Assembly (NCBI GenBank): GCA_965214695.1
Contig: OZ243967.1
Location: 1,488,001-1,552,000, forward strand
DNA from: JAPOXR01 sp965214695
Lineage (GTDB): Bacteria; Pseudomonadota; Alphaproteobacteria; Rhodobacterales; Rhodobacteraceae
Length of the DNA stretch: 64,000 nucleotides
Reading direction: 5' to 3'
The number at the start of each line of letters is the position of its first letter. The first letter of the stretch is position 1. This document shows, one piece after another, positions 49,196 to 58,437 of the stretch. The notes under the pieces were generated by a model. That model did no database searches. It saw only the letters and a program-made list of their open reading frames with translations, and was not told the origin of the DNA. The translations under genes and the position numbers were made by a program.

Positions 49196-49834
49196 TCATC
49201 CGGCCGCCCGACGCCGCGGCTTCGACGTCTTGTTTGCTGCCCACCATGCCCGGACCAGCAACAGGATGGCCACCACCGCCGCATAGACCAGCGGCTCCGG
49301 CGGCCAGCCCTTCACCAGCAACACGTAATGCAGGACGCCGGCGATGGCGGCGACATAGGCCAGCCGGTGGATCCGGGTCCACAGGGCCGGCCCGAGCTTG
49401 CGCACCGAAAGGCTGTTGGAGGTCACCGCCAGCGGGATCATGGCCACGAATCCGATCATCCCGAACAGGATGTATTTTCGCTTGATGATGTCGGCCACAA
49501 TCTCCGACCACACCAGCTGCTGGTCCAGCACCAGCCAGGTCAGCATGTGACCAACCACGTAGATGAAGGACACCACGCCGAGCGCCCGCCGAAACTTCAG
49601 CAGGCTGACACCGGTCAGCCGGCGCAGCGGCGTGACCAGCAGCGTCAGGATGATGAACTGCAGCCCCCTCTCGCCGAGCGCGTGCTCGAGAACCTGCAGC
49701 GGGTCGGCACCAAGCTGGTTGTTCAGCGCCAGCCAGAATGTCCACAGGCCGGGAATCGGCCCGAGTACGTAGATCGGCCAGGCCGGGATCCGCCGCAGCC
49801 GGCCATTGATGCGCTGGGCAACAGCGCCGGCCAT
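49196..49834 (-). CDS. msrQ: protein-methionine-sulfoxide reductase haem-binding subunit MsrQ
   Basis: A 212-residue inner-membrane protein with about six hydrophobic helices. His residues that bind haem b occur in VVGHMLTWLV, RIHRLAYVAAIAGVLHYVLLVKG. LRRLTGVSLLKFRRALGVVSF is the family's signature. MsrQ passes electrons from the respiratory chain to periplasmic MsrP for repair of oxidised methionines. Its ATG overlaps the msrP stop (TGATG), so the two are co-translated. Confidence 0.92.
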   Translation of the reverse strand: MAGAVAQRINGRLRRIPAWPIYVLGPIPGLWTFWLALNNQLGADPLQVLEHALGERGLQFIILTLLVTPLRRLTGVSLLKFRRALGVVSFIYVVGHMLTWLVLDQQLVWSEIVADIIKRKYILFGMIGFVAMIPLAVTSNSLSVRKLGPALWTRIHRLAYVAAIAGVLHYVLLVKGWPPEPLVYAAVVAILLLVRAWWAANKTSKPRRRAAG

Positions 49835-50772
49835 CAGTAGTTTTCCGTGAGGTCCATGCCCTCATACATGCTGGCCACCTCCTCGGCGTAGCCATTGAAC
49901 ATCATGGTCGGGATCCGCTTGCTAAAGAGGCCCTGTCCCAGCCGTCGCTCGCTGGCCTGCGACCATCGCGGATGGTCGACCTCGGGATTGACGTTCGAGT
50001 AGAAGCCGTATTCGCGGCCGTTGGCGACGTTCCAGGTGGTTGGCGGCTCCTCGGCCACCAGCGAGATGCGCACGATCGACTTGATCGATTTGAAGCCGTA
50101 TTTCCACGGCACCACCAGCCGGATGGGGGCACCGTTCTGGTTGGGGATATCCTCGCCATAGATGCCGGTGGCCATGATGGTCAGCGGATGCATGGCCTCG
50201 TCGAGGCGCAACCCCTCGACATATGGCCAGGGCAGGATCGGCAAATTCTGGCCCCGCATCTCCGATGGCCGCACCAGTGTCTCGAAGGCCACGTAGCGGG
50301 CCGACGGCATCGGGTCGAATTTCTGCAACAGCTCCGAGAGCTGGAAGCCGATCCACGGCACCACCATCGACCAGGCCTCGACGCAGCGCAGCCGGTAGAT
50401 CCGCTCCTCCATGGTCATGCCGGACAGGATGTCATCGAATGAATACTCGCCTGGCCGGTTCACCAGCCCGTCAACCTTGATCGTCCACGGATCGGTGGTC
50501 AGGTTGTGGGCATGCTTCGAGGCATCCTTCTTGTCGGTGCCGAATTCGTAGAAATTGTTGTAGGTGGTGATGTCATCGTAGCTGTTCGGCTCCTCCCCGG
50601 TCGAGAAGCGGGTATTCCTGACATGCTCGATCGGCGCCGCCAGTGCCGGACCGGCAATGGCACCCAACATACCCGCCGCCCCGGCCCGCGCCAGCAACTG
50701 GCGCCGGTTCATCCAGACATGCCGTGGCGTGACGTCCGAATATTTGAGTTCAGTCCTGAATCGATAGGCCAT
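49834..50772 (-). CDS. msrP: protein-methionine-sulfoxide reductase catalytic subunit MsrP
   Basis: A 312-residue molybdoenzyme of the sulfite-oxidase fold. The region around RRQLLARAGAAGMLGAIAGPALA (about residues 22-44) is a Tat-type signal peptide, so the enzyme is exported folded. The molybdenum-ligand Cys is in YRLRCVEAWSMVVPW; the cofactor pocket includes ETLVRPSEMRGQ and NGAPIRLVVPWKYGFKSIKSI. ATG 50772 is used (MAYRFRTELKYSDV); 50778 is also possible. Pairs with MsrQ downstream. Confidence 0.93.
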   Translation of the reverse strand: MAYRFRTELKYSDVTPRHVWMNRRQLLARAGAAGMLGAIAGPALAAPIEHVRNTRFSTGEEPNSYDDITTYNNFYEFGTDKKDASKHAHNLTTDPWTIKVDGLVNRPGEYSFDDILSGMTMEERIYRLRCVEAWSMVVPWIGFQLSELLQKFDPMPSARYVAFETLVRPSEMRGQNLPILPWPYVEGLRLDEAMHPLTIMATGIYGEDIPNQNGAPIRLVVPWKYGFKSIKSIVRISLVAEEPPTTWNVANGREYGFYSNVNPEVDHPRWSQASERRLGQGLFSKRIPTMMFNGYAEEVASMYEGMDLTENY

Positions 50773-50964
50773 GACCATCTCCTGCCTGAATTTCGTTCAA
50801 CCAAATGTGACAAAGGGGATACCCGAATACAACCGTTTCCTGAACCGCCAGAGCCCACCCTGTCAATGCCCGGTCACAGAGCTGTGAGACCGGCCACCGC
50901 CCACGGACGACCGACCAGCCTCCCGCCATCCCGTCCGGCCCCGGCCAACCTCCCCCGACCGGCC

Positions 50965-53571
50965 TCAGTGCAGCGTTGCCGCCGCCGGCACCTCGATATT
51001 CCCGACCTGCCCATTGATGGACAGCCCGCCCATACCGCCGCCGGAAATGGTGACCGCATCGCCATCCCGGATCGATCCGTCCAGTAACCCGTCGGCCAGC
51101 CGGTTGTGCAGGTGGCGCTGCAGGACCCGCTTCAGCGGACGGGCGCCATATGCCGGGTCATAGCCCTCTTCGGCCAGCCAGCCCCGCGCCTTCTCGTCAA
51201 CCGAGACCGTGATGCCGCGATCGGCCAGCCGCGCCTCCAGCCTGGCCAGCTGGATGTCGAGGATGCCCTCCATGTCCGAGGGATGCAGGCGGTCAAACAC
51301 CACGATCTCGTCCAGCCGGTTCACGAATTCCGGGCGGAAATGCCGCTTCACCGCCGCCAGCACCGCTGCCTCGGCCTCGCCGGCACTGCCCGCCTCGCCG
51401 GCAAACGCCGCCGAGCCGATATTGGAGGTCATGATCAGCAGGGTGTTGGCGAATCCCGTGGTCCTTCCCTGGCCGTCGGTCAGGATGCCGTCATCGAGCA
51501 CCTGCAGCAGGATGTTGAAGATCTCCGGATGCGCCTTCTCGATCTCGTCCAGCAACACCACCTGGTATGGCCGCCTGCGGACCGCCTCGGTCAGCGAGCC
51601 GCCCTCCTCGTAACCGACATAACCGGGCGGGGCGCCGATCAACCGCGACACCGCGTGCTTCTCCATGTATTCGGACATGTCGATCCGGGTCATCGCCGAC
51701 TCGTCATCGAACAGGAATTCCGCCAACGCCTTGGCCAGTTCGGTCTTGCCGACCCCGGTCGGGCCCAAAAACATGAAGGAGCCGAGCGGCCGGCCCGGAT
51801 CATTGAGCCCGGCCCGGGCCCGCCGCACCGCATGGGCGATGGCCGAAATCGCCGGCTTCTGCGAGACTACCCGGCGGGCAATCTCGTCCTCCATCCGCAA
51901 CAGCTTGGCCTTTTCGCCTTCCAGCATCCTGGTGGTGGGTATGCCGGTCCACCTCTCGACCACCGAGGCAATGACCTCCGGCATCACCACCTCGCCAACC
52001 AGGACGTCGCCGGCCACCGCCTCCGCAGCCTCGAGCCCCTTCACCAGCTCGGGAATGATCCCGTAGCTCAGCTCCCCGGCCCGGGCCAGATTCCCCTCCT
52101 GCTTGGCCCGCTCCAGCTCGGCCCGGGCCTGGTCGAGTTCTTCCTTCATCCGGCGGGAGCCGGCCAGCCGGTCACGCTCGAGCTGCCACCCGGCGGTGAA
52201 GGCCGCCGAGCGCTCCTTCAGCCCTGAAAGCTCGACCCCCAGCTTCGCCAGCCGGTCCACCGATGCCTGGTCGGTCTCCTTCTTGAGCGCCTCGGCCTCG
52301 ATCTGCCGCTGCAGGATCTCCCGGTCCAGGGCGTCGAGCTCCTCCGGCTTGGAATCGACCTCCATCCTGAGCCGGCTCGCCGCCTCGTCAACGAGGTCGA
52401 TCGCCTTGTCGGGCAGGAAACGATCGGTGATGTAGCGGTTCGACAGTGTCGCCGCCGCCACCAGCGCCGAGTCGGCGATCCTGACCCCGTGATGCAACTC
52501 GTAACGCTCCTTGATTCCCCGCAGGATCGAGATGGTGTCGGCGACATCCGGCTCCTCGACATGAATCGGCTGGAAACGTCGGGCCAGGGCGGCATCCTTC
52601 TCGACATGCTTGCGATACTCGTCCAGCGTCGTTGCCCCGATGCAGTGCAGATCCCCCCTGGCCAGGCTCGGCTTGAGCAAATTCGAGGCGTCCATTGCCC
52701 CCTCGGCCTTGCCGGCGCCGATCAGCGTGTGCAACTCGTCGATGAACAGGATGATTTCGCCGGCGGCGGCATCGATTTCGGCCAGTACCGCCTTGAGCCG
52801 CTCCTCGAATTCGCCGCGATACTTGGCGCCGGCGACCAGCGACCCCATGTCCAGGGCCATGATCCGCTTCGACTTCAGGCTCTCGGGAACGTCGCCCCGG
52901 AAGATCCTGACCGCCAGTCCTTCGGCGATGGCAGTCTTGCCGACACCCGGATCGCCGATCAGCACCGGGTTGTTCTTGGTCCGCCGGCTCAGCACCTGCA
53001 TGGTGCGCCTGATTTCGTCATCGCGGCCGATGATCGGATCGATCTTGCCCTCGCGGGCCTGCGCCGTCAAATCCCGCGCATACCTCGCCAGCGCCTCGTA
53101 GCCGGACTCGGCGCCCCGGCTGCCTACAACCCGTCCCTTGCGCACATCCTCGACCGCCGCATTCAACGCCTGCGCCGAGACCCCCGCCGTATCCAGTATC
53201 GTCCGGGCGCCCGACCGCACCAGCGCCAGCGCCGTCAGCAGCCGCTCGGCCGGCACGTAGGCATCGCCCGCCTTCCCGGCCAGCTTCTCCGCCTCCTCCA
53301 GCACCCGCGCTGCCTGGCGCCCGAGCACCGTGCGCCTCTCCTCGCCCTCGACCCTGGGCAATGCCGCCACCGCCTGGCCGGCCGCCGCCGCCACCGCCTC
53401 CGGCTCCGCCCCGGCCCGGCGCAGCAGATTCGCCGCCAGCCGGTCAGCATCCGCCAGCAGGGCCAGCAACAGATGTTCCGGAACCAGCTCCGGATTGCCC
53501 GCATTACGGGCAGAACGCTGCGCCTGCTCCAGCATGGCAAGCGACTTTTCGGTAAACTTCTCGGGATTCAT
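50965..53571 (-). CDS. clpB: ATP-dependent disaggregase ClpB
   Basis: An 868-residue Hsp100 protein. The N-terminal Clp repeat domain (FTEKSLAMLEQAQRSARNAGNPELVPEHLLLAL) is followed by NBD1 (Walker A GDPGVGKT, Walker B ILFIDELHT), a coiled-coil middle domain rich in Glu/Arg (about 400-520) and NBD2 (Walker A GPTGVGKT, Walker B VVLLDEIEKAHPE), ending with the Clp D2-small domain (ARPLKRVLQRHLHNRLADGLLDG). The middle domain marks it as ClpB rather than ClpA/C. It re-solubilises aggregated proteins with DnaK. GGAGAG precedes the ATG. Confidence 0.96.
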   Translation of the reverse strand: MNPEKFTEKSLAMLEQAQRSARNAGNPELVPEHLLLALLADADRLAANLLRRAGAEPEAVAAAAGQAVAALPRVEGEERRTVLGRQAARVLEEAEKLAGKAGDAYVPAERLLTALALVRSGARTILDTAGVSAQALNAAVEDVRKGRVVGSRGAESGYEALARYARDLTAQAREGKIDPIIGRDDEIRRTMQVLSRRTKNNPVLIGDPGVGKTAIAEGLAVRIFRGDVPESLKSKRIMALDMGSLVAGAKYRGEFEERLKAVLAEIDAAAGEIILFIDELHTLIGAGKAEGAMDASNLLKPSLARGDLHCIGATTLDEYRKHVEKDAALARRFQPIHVEEPDVADTISILRGIKERYELHHGVRIADSALVAAATLSNRYITDRFLPDKAIDLVDEAASRLRMEVDSKPEELDALDREILQRQIEAEALKKETDQASVDRLAKLGVELSGLKERSAAFTAGWQLERDRLAGSRRMKEELDQARAELERAKQEGNLARAGELSYGIIPELVKGLEAAEAVAGDVLVGEVVMPEVIASVVERWTGIPTTRMLEGEKAKLLRMEDEIARRVVSQKPAISAIAHAVRRARAGLNDPGRPLGSFMFLGPTGVGKTELAKALAEFLFDDESAMTRIDMSEYMEKHAVSRLIGAPPGYVGYEEGGSLTEAVRRRPYQVVLLDEIEKAHPEIFNILLQVLDDGILTDGQGRTTGFANTLLIMTSNIGSAAFAGEAGSAGEAEAAVLAAVKRHFRPEFVNRLDEIVVFDRLHPSDMEGILDIQLARLEARLADRGITVSVDEKARGWLAEEGYDPAYGARPLKRVLQRHLHNRLADGLLDGSIRDGDAVTISGGGMGGLSINGQVGNIEVPAAATLH

Positions 53572-53643
53572 GCAACTCTCCTTTCAAGCACCCACCCGGC
53601 ATGGCGCCCGCACGCGGCACGCTCTCCGCAGGCCTCACCCACA

Positions 53644-53672
53644 ATCTGGTAGCCACCCCACCCCGAATCAAG
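53644..53672 (-). promoter_or_regulatory. candidate RpoH-type promoter of clpB
   Basis: On the minus strand CTTGAT (53672-53667) is followed after 17 bases by CCAGAT (53649-53644), similar to the alphaproteobacterial sigma-32 pattern (CTTG ... CCATNT). About 75 bases upstream of the clpB start. Confidence 0.3.
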
Positions 53673-53713
53673 ATCACCACCGCCGTTGCCACACCGCCAG
53701 CACATCAGTAAGA

Positions 53714-53815
53714 CATGACCACCCGCACAACGGAGACAGCGCCACATGCTCGCCGCACCCACGACCACCAAGACACCGGAGACGGCACCACATGACCACC
53801 CGCACAACGGAGACG
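53714..53815 (+). repeat. duplicated leader with start codons upstream of pyrF
   Basis: A 24-base word starting CATGACCACCCGCACAACGG occurs at 53714 and again at 53791 (77-base offset), with a diverged relative at about 53761. The first copy opens a 26-codon ORF (53715-53795) whose TGA overlaps the second ATG (53792) as ATGA. The second copy's ATG is out of frame with pyrF and stops after 16 codons. Confidence 0.7.
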
Positions 53816-54525
53816 GCAGGACCGGCTTCGATGATCGCCTGATCGTGGCGCTTGACCTGCCAACCGCAGGCGAGGCCCTGGACATGGTCGAGCGGATCGG
53901 CAATCGCTCCCGCTTCTACAAGCTCGGCCTGGGAATGGTGGCCCGTGACGGCTTCGAGCTGGCCGCCGAGCTGTCGCTGCGCCGCCGCAAGCGGCTGTTC
54001 CTGGACATGAAACTCTTCGACATCGGCTCCATCGTGGCCAGCGCCGTTACCGGCCTCCTCCGCCTCGAGCCCGATCTCCTGACCGTCCATGGCGACCCGC
54101 ACGTGGTCCGGGCCGCCGCACGGGCCTGGGCCGGCGCCCCCACCCGCATCCTGGCCGTCACCGTGCTCACCTCACTCGCCCGCCACGACCTCGACGACTC
54201 GCTGATCTGCAAGGGCACCGTCGCCGAGATCGCCGCCCAGCGCGCCGAGCGGGCCTTCGACGCCGGCGCCGACGGCGTCATCTGCTCGGCCCTCGAGGCC
54301 GCCGGCATCCGCAGCAAATTCGAGGACAAGCTCATCGTCACCCCGGGCATCCGCCCGGCCGGCGCACGCCTCCATGACCAGGCGCGCATCGCCACGCCCG
54401 CCGAGGCCCTCACCGCCGGCGTCGACCACATGGTGATCGGCCGCCCAATCACCACCGCCGCTAACCCGGCCCAGGCAGTCGGCGACATCAACAACGAACT
54501 CGCATCAGTACCGCCCGGCGCCTGA
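53746..54525 (+). CDS. pyrF: orotidine 5'-phosphate decarboxylase
   Basis: A 259-residue TIM-barrel enzyme that converts OMP to UMP in pyrimidine synthesis. DDRLIVALDLPT opens the barrel, the catalytic D-x-K-x-x-D is FLDMKLFDIGS, and the C-terminal phosphate loop contains VTPGIRP and HMVIGRPIT. The first about 27 residues (MLAAPTTTKTPETAPHDHPHNGDGRTG) are not part of the fold and come from the repeated leader; the true start is uncertain, because the better leader ATG at 53792 is out of frame. Divergent from clpB. Confidence 0.9.
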   Translation: MLAAPTTTKTPETAPHDHPHNGDGRTGFDDRLIVALDLPTAGEALDMVERIGNRSRFYKLGLGMVARDGFELAAELSLRRRKRLFLDMKLFDIGSIVASAVTGLLRLEPDLLTVHGDPHVVRAAARAWAGAPTRILAVTVLTSLARHDLDDSLICKGTVAEIAAQRAERAFDAGADGVICSALEAAGIRSKFEDKLIVTPGIRPAGARLHDQARIATPAEALTAGVDHMVIGRPITTAANPAQAVGDINNELASVPPGA

Positions 54526-54624
54526 CGGGCCCACCACCCTCGCCGGGCAATTCCAAATCTGCGGCGCCTGGTGTAGTCCTGCCATGCTGACCGCAATTGG
54601 AGCCTGCAGACGACAGGTGGAAAG

Positions 54625-55878
54625 ATGCCGGCAATCTGCCGAGATTGCGAACGGGTATTCGAAGGGGCTCGCAGATGTCCCGGTTGCAACTCGCCGCGCG
54701 TGCTCTCGCATCCGGAACTGCTCGACCTCACCATCGCCCACATGGATTGCGATGCCTTCTTTGCCTCGATCGAGAAGCGGGACAACCCGGCGCTGAGGAA
54801 CCGGCCGGTCATTGTCGGCGGCGCCCGGCGCGGCGTTGTCGCCACTGCCTGCTACATTGCCCGAATCAGGGGCGTGCATTCGGCGATGCCGATGTTCAGG
54901 GCGCTTAGGCTGTGCCCGGACGCCGTGGTCATCAAGCCAAGAATGCAGGCCTATGCCGCGGCATCGAAAATCATCCGCTCGCTGATGGAGGAGTTGACGC
55001 CGGCGGTCGAGCCCCTGTCGCTCGACGAGGCATTTCTCGATCTTGCCGGCACGCAGCAACTGCACGGCGCACCGCCGGCGTTGATGCTGGTGCGCCTGCT
55101 CCGCCGGATCGAGGAGAAGGTCGGCGTCACCGGTTCGGTCGGCCTCTCGCACAACAAGTTCCTCGCCAAGATCGCTTCCGATCTCGACAAACCCCGCGGT
55201 TTCTCAGTCATCGGCCGGCAGGAGACCGTGAGCTTCCTCGCCGAGCGGCCGATCGGGCTCATCTGGGGCATTGGACGCGTGCAGCAGCGCCGGCTCGAGA
55301 AGCTCGGCATCCGCACCTTCGGCGACGTGCAGAATTCCACCCGCCCGGCCATGGAGGCCCGGCTCGGCAAGGAAGGCACCCGTCTCTGGCATCTTGCCCA
55401 TGGCAACGATCCGAGAACGGTCTCCAATCGCCGGCCCATCAAGAGCATCTCCAATGAAACCACGCTCACCGCCGACACCGCCGACCCGGCAATCATCGAC
55501 GGCCATATCTGGCGCCTCTCGGAGAAGCTCGCCGACCGGGCCAAAAGCCAGGGCAAGGCCGGGCGAACGGTGGTGCTCAAGCTCAAGCGCCACGACCACC
55601 GCCTCGTCACCAGGCAGGCCACGCTCCCCTCCCCCACGCAAATGGCAGACCGGATCTACACCGAGGCATCACACCTCTTCACCCAACTCGAGGACACCGG
55701 CCCCTTCCGCCTGATCGGCGTCGGGCTCTCCAACATCCTGCCGGCCCAACCCTCGGCAGACCAACCCAGCCTCCTTGACGCAACCAACCAGAACCGCCTC
55801 CGGGCCGAGCAAGCCACCGACGAAATCCGCCGCAAATTCGGCAACAAGGCAATCCTCAAGGGCCGAGCCCTGCGGTGA
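54625..55878 (+). CDS. dinB: Y-family DNA polymerase IV (DinB) with N-terminal zinc ribbon
   Basis: A 417-residue translesion polymerase. Residues 5-21 form a C-x2-C...C-x2-C ribbon (CRDCERVFEGARRCPGC). The palm begins IAHMDCDAFFASIEKRDNP and its second acidic pair is in PLSLDEAFLDL; the HhH region is GLIWGIGRVQQRRLEKLGI. The C-terminal little finger follows. The ribbon is seen in several alphaproteobacterial DinB proteins. No clamp-binding motif was checked beyond a QPSLLD stretch near the end, which fits a beta-clamp box. Confidence 0.94.
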   Translation: MPAICRDCERVFEGARRCPGCNSPRVLSHPELLDLTIAHMDCDAFFASIEKRDNPALRNRPVIVGGARRGVVATACYIARIRGVHSAMPMFRALRLCPDAVVIKPRMQAYAAASKIIRSLMEELTPAVEPLSLDEAFLDLAGTQQLHGAPPALMLVRLLRRIEEKVGVTGSVGLSHNKFLAKIASDLDKPRGFSVIGRQETVSFLAERPIGLIWGIGRVQQRRLEKLGIRTFGDVQNSTRPAMEARLGKEGTRLWHLAHGNDPRTVSNRRPIKSISNETTLTADTADPAIIDGHIWRLSEKLADRAKSQGKAGRTVVLKLKRHDHRLVTRQATLPSPTQMADRIYTEASHLFTQLEDTGPFRLIGVGLSNILPAQPSADQPSLLDATNQNRLRAEQATDEIRRKFGNKAILKGRALR

Positions 55879-55889
55879 CCCCCAAACCA

Positions 55890-55916
55890 AAAGGGAGCGG
55901 CCAAGCCGCTCCCTTT
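55890..55916. terminator. bidirectional terminator between dinB and the porin gene
   Basis: AAAGGGAGCGG (55890-55900) pairs with CCGCTCCCTTT (55906-55916) around a five-base loop. T-rich sequence follows on both strands, strongest on the minus strand behind the porin. Confidence 0.88.
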
Positions 55917-55938
55917 CCAGATTGCTATGAGCCAGTGC

Positions 55939-57456
55939 TCAGAAGGTGAACATCAGTCCGACGCTGGCCTTGTTCTCGCTGACGATCTTTGTACCGACCT
56001 TCTTGTCGACCTTGCCAAAACCGGCATTCATGGTGGCGCCGCCGCCGAGATCATGGGTCACGCCCATGCCCACGGCATCCATAGCCTCGCCCGTCTCCGG
56101 CTTCCTGCGGCCATAGGAGAGAGTGACGGTGGATGCGCCCATGGCGTATGCCATGTCGACGCCCATGCCGGTCATCTCACCCTTGATTGTACCATCCGCA
56201 TTCGAGAACTCCTCATCCGTCTTGACGTAGAGCAGATTGGTGGTGATCTCACCGGTGGTGAAGCCGGCACCCATGCTGACGGTCTTCTTGCTGTCATAAC
56301 CGACACCGATGGTGACACCGCCTGCATTGAAGCTCATGCCGAAGGCATACTCGGAATCGGATGCGACGGCTGGGGCAGCGTTGGTGGTGAGGGTGGTAGC
56401 ATTGAACGAGTCGGCCTTTTGATCTTCGGCTTTATCGCTATCTGGATCGTTTGCGCCCCCAACCATGTCGTCACCACCAAGGTCGTAATGCTTTTCATAC
56501 CTCATGAACGCATCGATTTCATCGGCATTATCTTTTTCAGTCGCCAGAACCCTGGAAGTTGGAGTAAGATCGGGGATGGCGTCATCGGATGTAGAGGTGG
56601 CTATCTCCTCCGTGGTCGGCAATCTAGTTATCTTGCCATCCTTGTTTCTACCGTACCCGTAAATGTTCACCTGATCTTCCGTCGCTTTATCGCCAGTTGT
56701 CACGCCGTCAAGGTCGATCCGTACTATTCCGAGTTCGGTTATATCAGAAGTCGTCGAGTCGTCTCCTTCGAGCCGATCTATGACCCCGAACAAACTATCG
56801 AATTGGCGATACAAGAATCTTTCGACATTCGTGCTTCCAGTACTAGTAATGAACCCCCTCTCGCCAATCCACGGTCTGTTCTTAAGCGTCACCATCCCGT
56901 CCATGTCCTTTGAGTAACTCGCAGGATAGACATGGACGTTCATCTCATGATCGGTGATCATCCACTGGCTGGCAGGAACCGCAGCAACCGCAGCCGATGT
57001 CCCCGCCGAGATGGCGATCGAGACCTGGCCGAAGCTGTTGTCGTAGCGCAGTTGGCCGGCAGTGGTGCCTCGCAGCCCCTCGACCATGTCATCAACACCG
57101 ATGCCGTTCATGCCGATATCGGCAATGCCGCCGGCGGTGAGGTCGGCTGCATCATTGTCGCCGATGGTCAGCGTGCCGAAGGAGCCGCTCACATTGACGG
57201 TTCCGGTATTGAGATCGGTGTCTTTGGTATCGAAGCCGGCCGAGCCGCCGAAGGTCAGGCCGCCATCGGTGGTCCCGGAAGCGGTGAAGTCGATGCCGAC
57301 TTCGTGCACGAAGCTGTGCTTCGATGCACCGCCAGCGGGCTCGGAGGCATAGTCCACGCCCATCTCTGCATCGCCACTGACGGTAATCGCCATCTCGGCA
57401 AATGCCGCACCGCCTGCCAGGGAAAGGGCAGTCGATGCAATCAACAGTTTCTTCAT
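55939..57456 (-). CDS. outer-membrane porin (general porin family) with large internal insertion
   Basis: A 505-residue precursor with signal peptide MKKLLIASTALSLAGGAAFA. The mature ends are porin-like: N-terminal EMAITVSGDAEMGVDYA, glycine-rich amphipathic strands (GTLTIGDNDAADLTAGG) and a C-terminal strand ending in Phe (KASVGLMFTF), the Bam signal. Residues about 165-350 are acidic, low in glycine and encoded by lower-GC DNA (about 56400-56960) with no strand periodicity obvious to me; they may form a big extracellular loop. ATG 57456 chosen because it gives the signal peptide; an upstream in-frame ATG at 57534 does not. Confidence 0.85.
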   Translation of the reverse strand: MKKLLIASTALSLAGGAAFAEMAITVSGDAEMGVDYASEPAGGASKHSFVHEVGIDFTASGTTDGGLTFGGSAGFDTKDTDLNTGTVNVSGSFGTLTIGDNDAADLTAGGIADIGMNGIGVDDMVEGLRGTTAGQLRYDNSFGQVSIAISAGTSAAVAAVPASQWMITDHEMNVHVYPASYSKDMDGMVTLKNRPWIGERGFITSTGSTNVERFLYRQFDSLFGVIDRLEGDDSTTSDITELGIVRIDLDGVTTGDKATEDQVNIYGYGRNKDGKITRLPTTEEIATSTSDDAIPDLTPTSRVLATEKDNADEIDAFMRYEKHYDLGGDDMVGGANDPDSDKAEDQKADSFNATTLTTNAAPAVASDSEYAFGMSFNAGGVTIGVGYDSKKTVSMGAGFTTGEITTNLLYVKTDEEFSNADGTIKGEMTGMGVDMAYAMGASTVTLSYGRRKPETGEAMDAVGMGVTHDLGGGATMNAGFGKVDKKVGTKIVSENKASVGLMFTF

Positions 57457-58176
57457 ATCATCCTCGTCACTTGAATTGTTGTCTCTTCGGTGGAGGAGAG
57501 GGTCTCCTTGGACCCACCGTGCGAATTGGCACAATCAATGGCGGATGGGGGTGGCATTATGGAGTCGCCTCAAGGAACTGTATGGGGTGGTTTGATTGGC
57601 GTGATTTGAGTCAAATCAGCGAACGAATGGCCGATTTAGCCGACGTTCAAGGACAATAGTTGGACCATTATTGGTCAAATCTCACAGGGGTATCCAAACA
57701 GGTAACTTACAAATTTGGCTTTGTGGCCGGCGACTTCGACTTTGTAGCAATTGAGCGCATTGAATATCGGGGGTCTTGACATGAGGGATTTCTGGCGGGG
57801 CTTGAACGCCCCGTTGCCTGGCGGCACCGAATTACACACTGGTGGCGCGTCAATCTGGAGTTTTCCTCCAGCAAACTTGCGCCGACAATCCGGTCTGGCG
57901 GCAGCTGATGGCACAGATCCAACTGTCATGGACGCAGGTCACACCAACATTGCTTCTCTTGCCTGCCTGTTCCGGGTTTCATGCCGGGTTGAGATTTCGT
58001 GTCATATGGCCCAGCTTCCCGGAGGCTGGTTGGTGTCGACAGTAGGGATGGCCGCCTTCTGTGAAAAAATCTGACCCGAAGTCTTCGTGAATCCGGAGTT
58101 GGTTGTTGCAATGGCCAAGTGCGATGGCTATAGACGCCGTTCACTCGGAAACGCAGGGGCGCTCAGAGAGGAACGG
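57457..58176. other. long intergenic region between porin and tRNA-Val
   Basis: About 720 bases. It should hold the porin promoter and 5' leader (minus strand) and the tRNA-Val promoter. I found no supported gene and no obvious hairpin of note; the porin-proximal part (57600-57740) is AT-richer. Confidence 0.4.
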
Positions 58177-58251
58177 GGGCGCGTAGCTCAGCGGAAGAGC
58201 ACTACGTTGACATCGTAGGGGTCACTGGTTCGATCCCAGTCGCGCCCACCA
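58177..58251 (+). tRNA. tRNA-Val (GAC)
   Basis: A 75-nt cloverleaf, anticodon GAC in TTGACAT, acceptor GGGCGCG paired with CGCGCCC, encoded CCA. It lies 27 bases before rpmJ. Confidence 0.96.
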
Positions 58252-58278
58252 TCAACTCCAGTGTCAGGAGGCAAGGTG

Positions 58279-58404
58279 ATGAAGATCAGAAATTCGCTTC
58301 GCTCGCTGAAATCCCGCCATCGCCAGTGCCGTGTCGTGCGCCGCAAGGGCCGGGTATACGTGATCAACAAGTATCAGAAGCGCTTCAAGGCACGGCAAGG
58401 CTGA
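58279..58404 (+). CDS. rpmJ: 50S ribosomal protein bL36 (type B)
   Basis: A 41-residue basic protein: MKIRNSLRSLKSRHRQC, RVVRRKGRVYVINKYQKRFKARQG. This is the alternative (YkgO-type) bL36 that lacks the full zinc-finger Cys set; only one Cys (in RHRQC) is left. AGGAGG lies 6-8 bases upstream of the ATG. It is placed right behind tRNA-Val. Confidence 0.96.
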   Translation: MKIRNSLRSLKSRHRQCRVVRRKGRVYVINKYQKRFKARQG

Positions 58405-58437
58405 CTGCCTACAGGCTGGCGCATCGTTTCTGACGAT

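Noticed and set aside
57675..57929. An 84-codon minus-strand frame upstream of the porin.
   Set aside because: No ribosome site, no motif, and the region looks like a non-coding leader.
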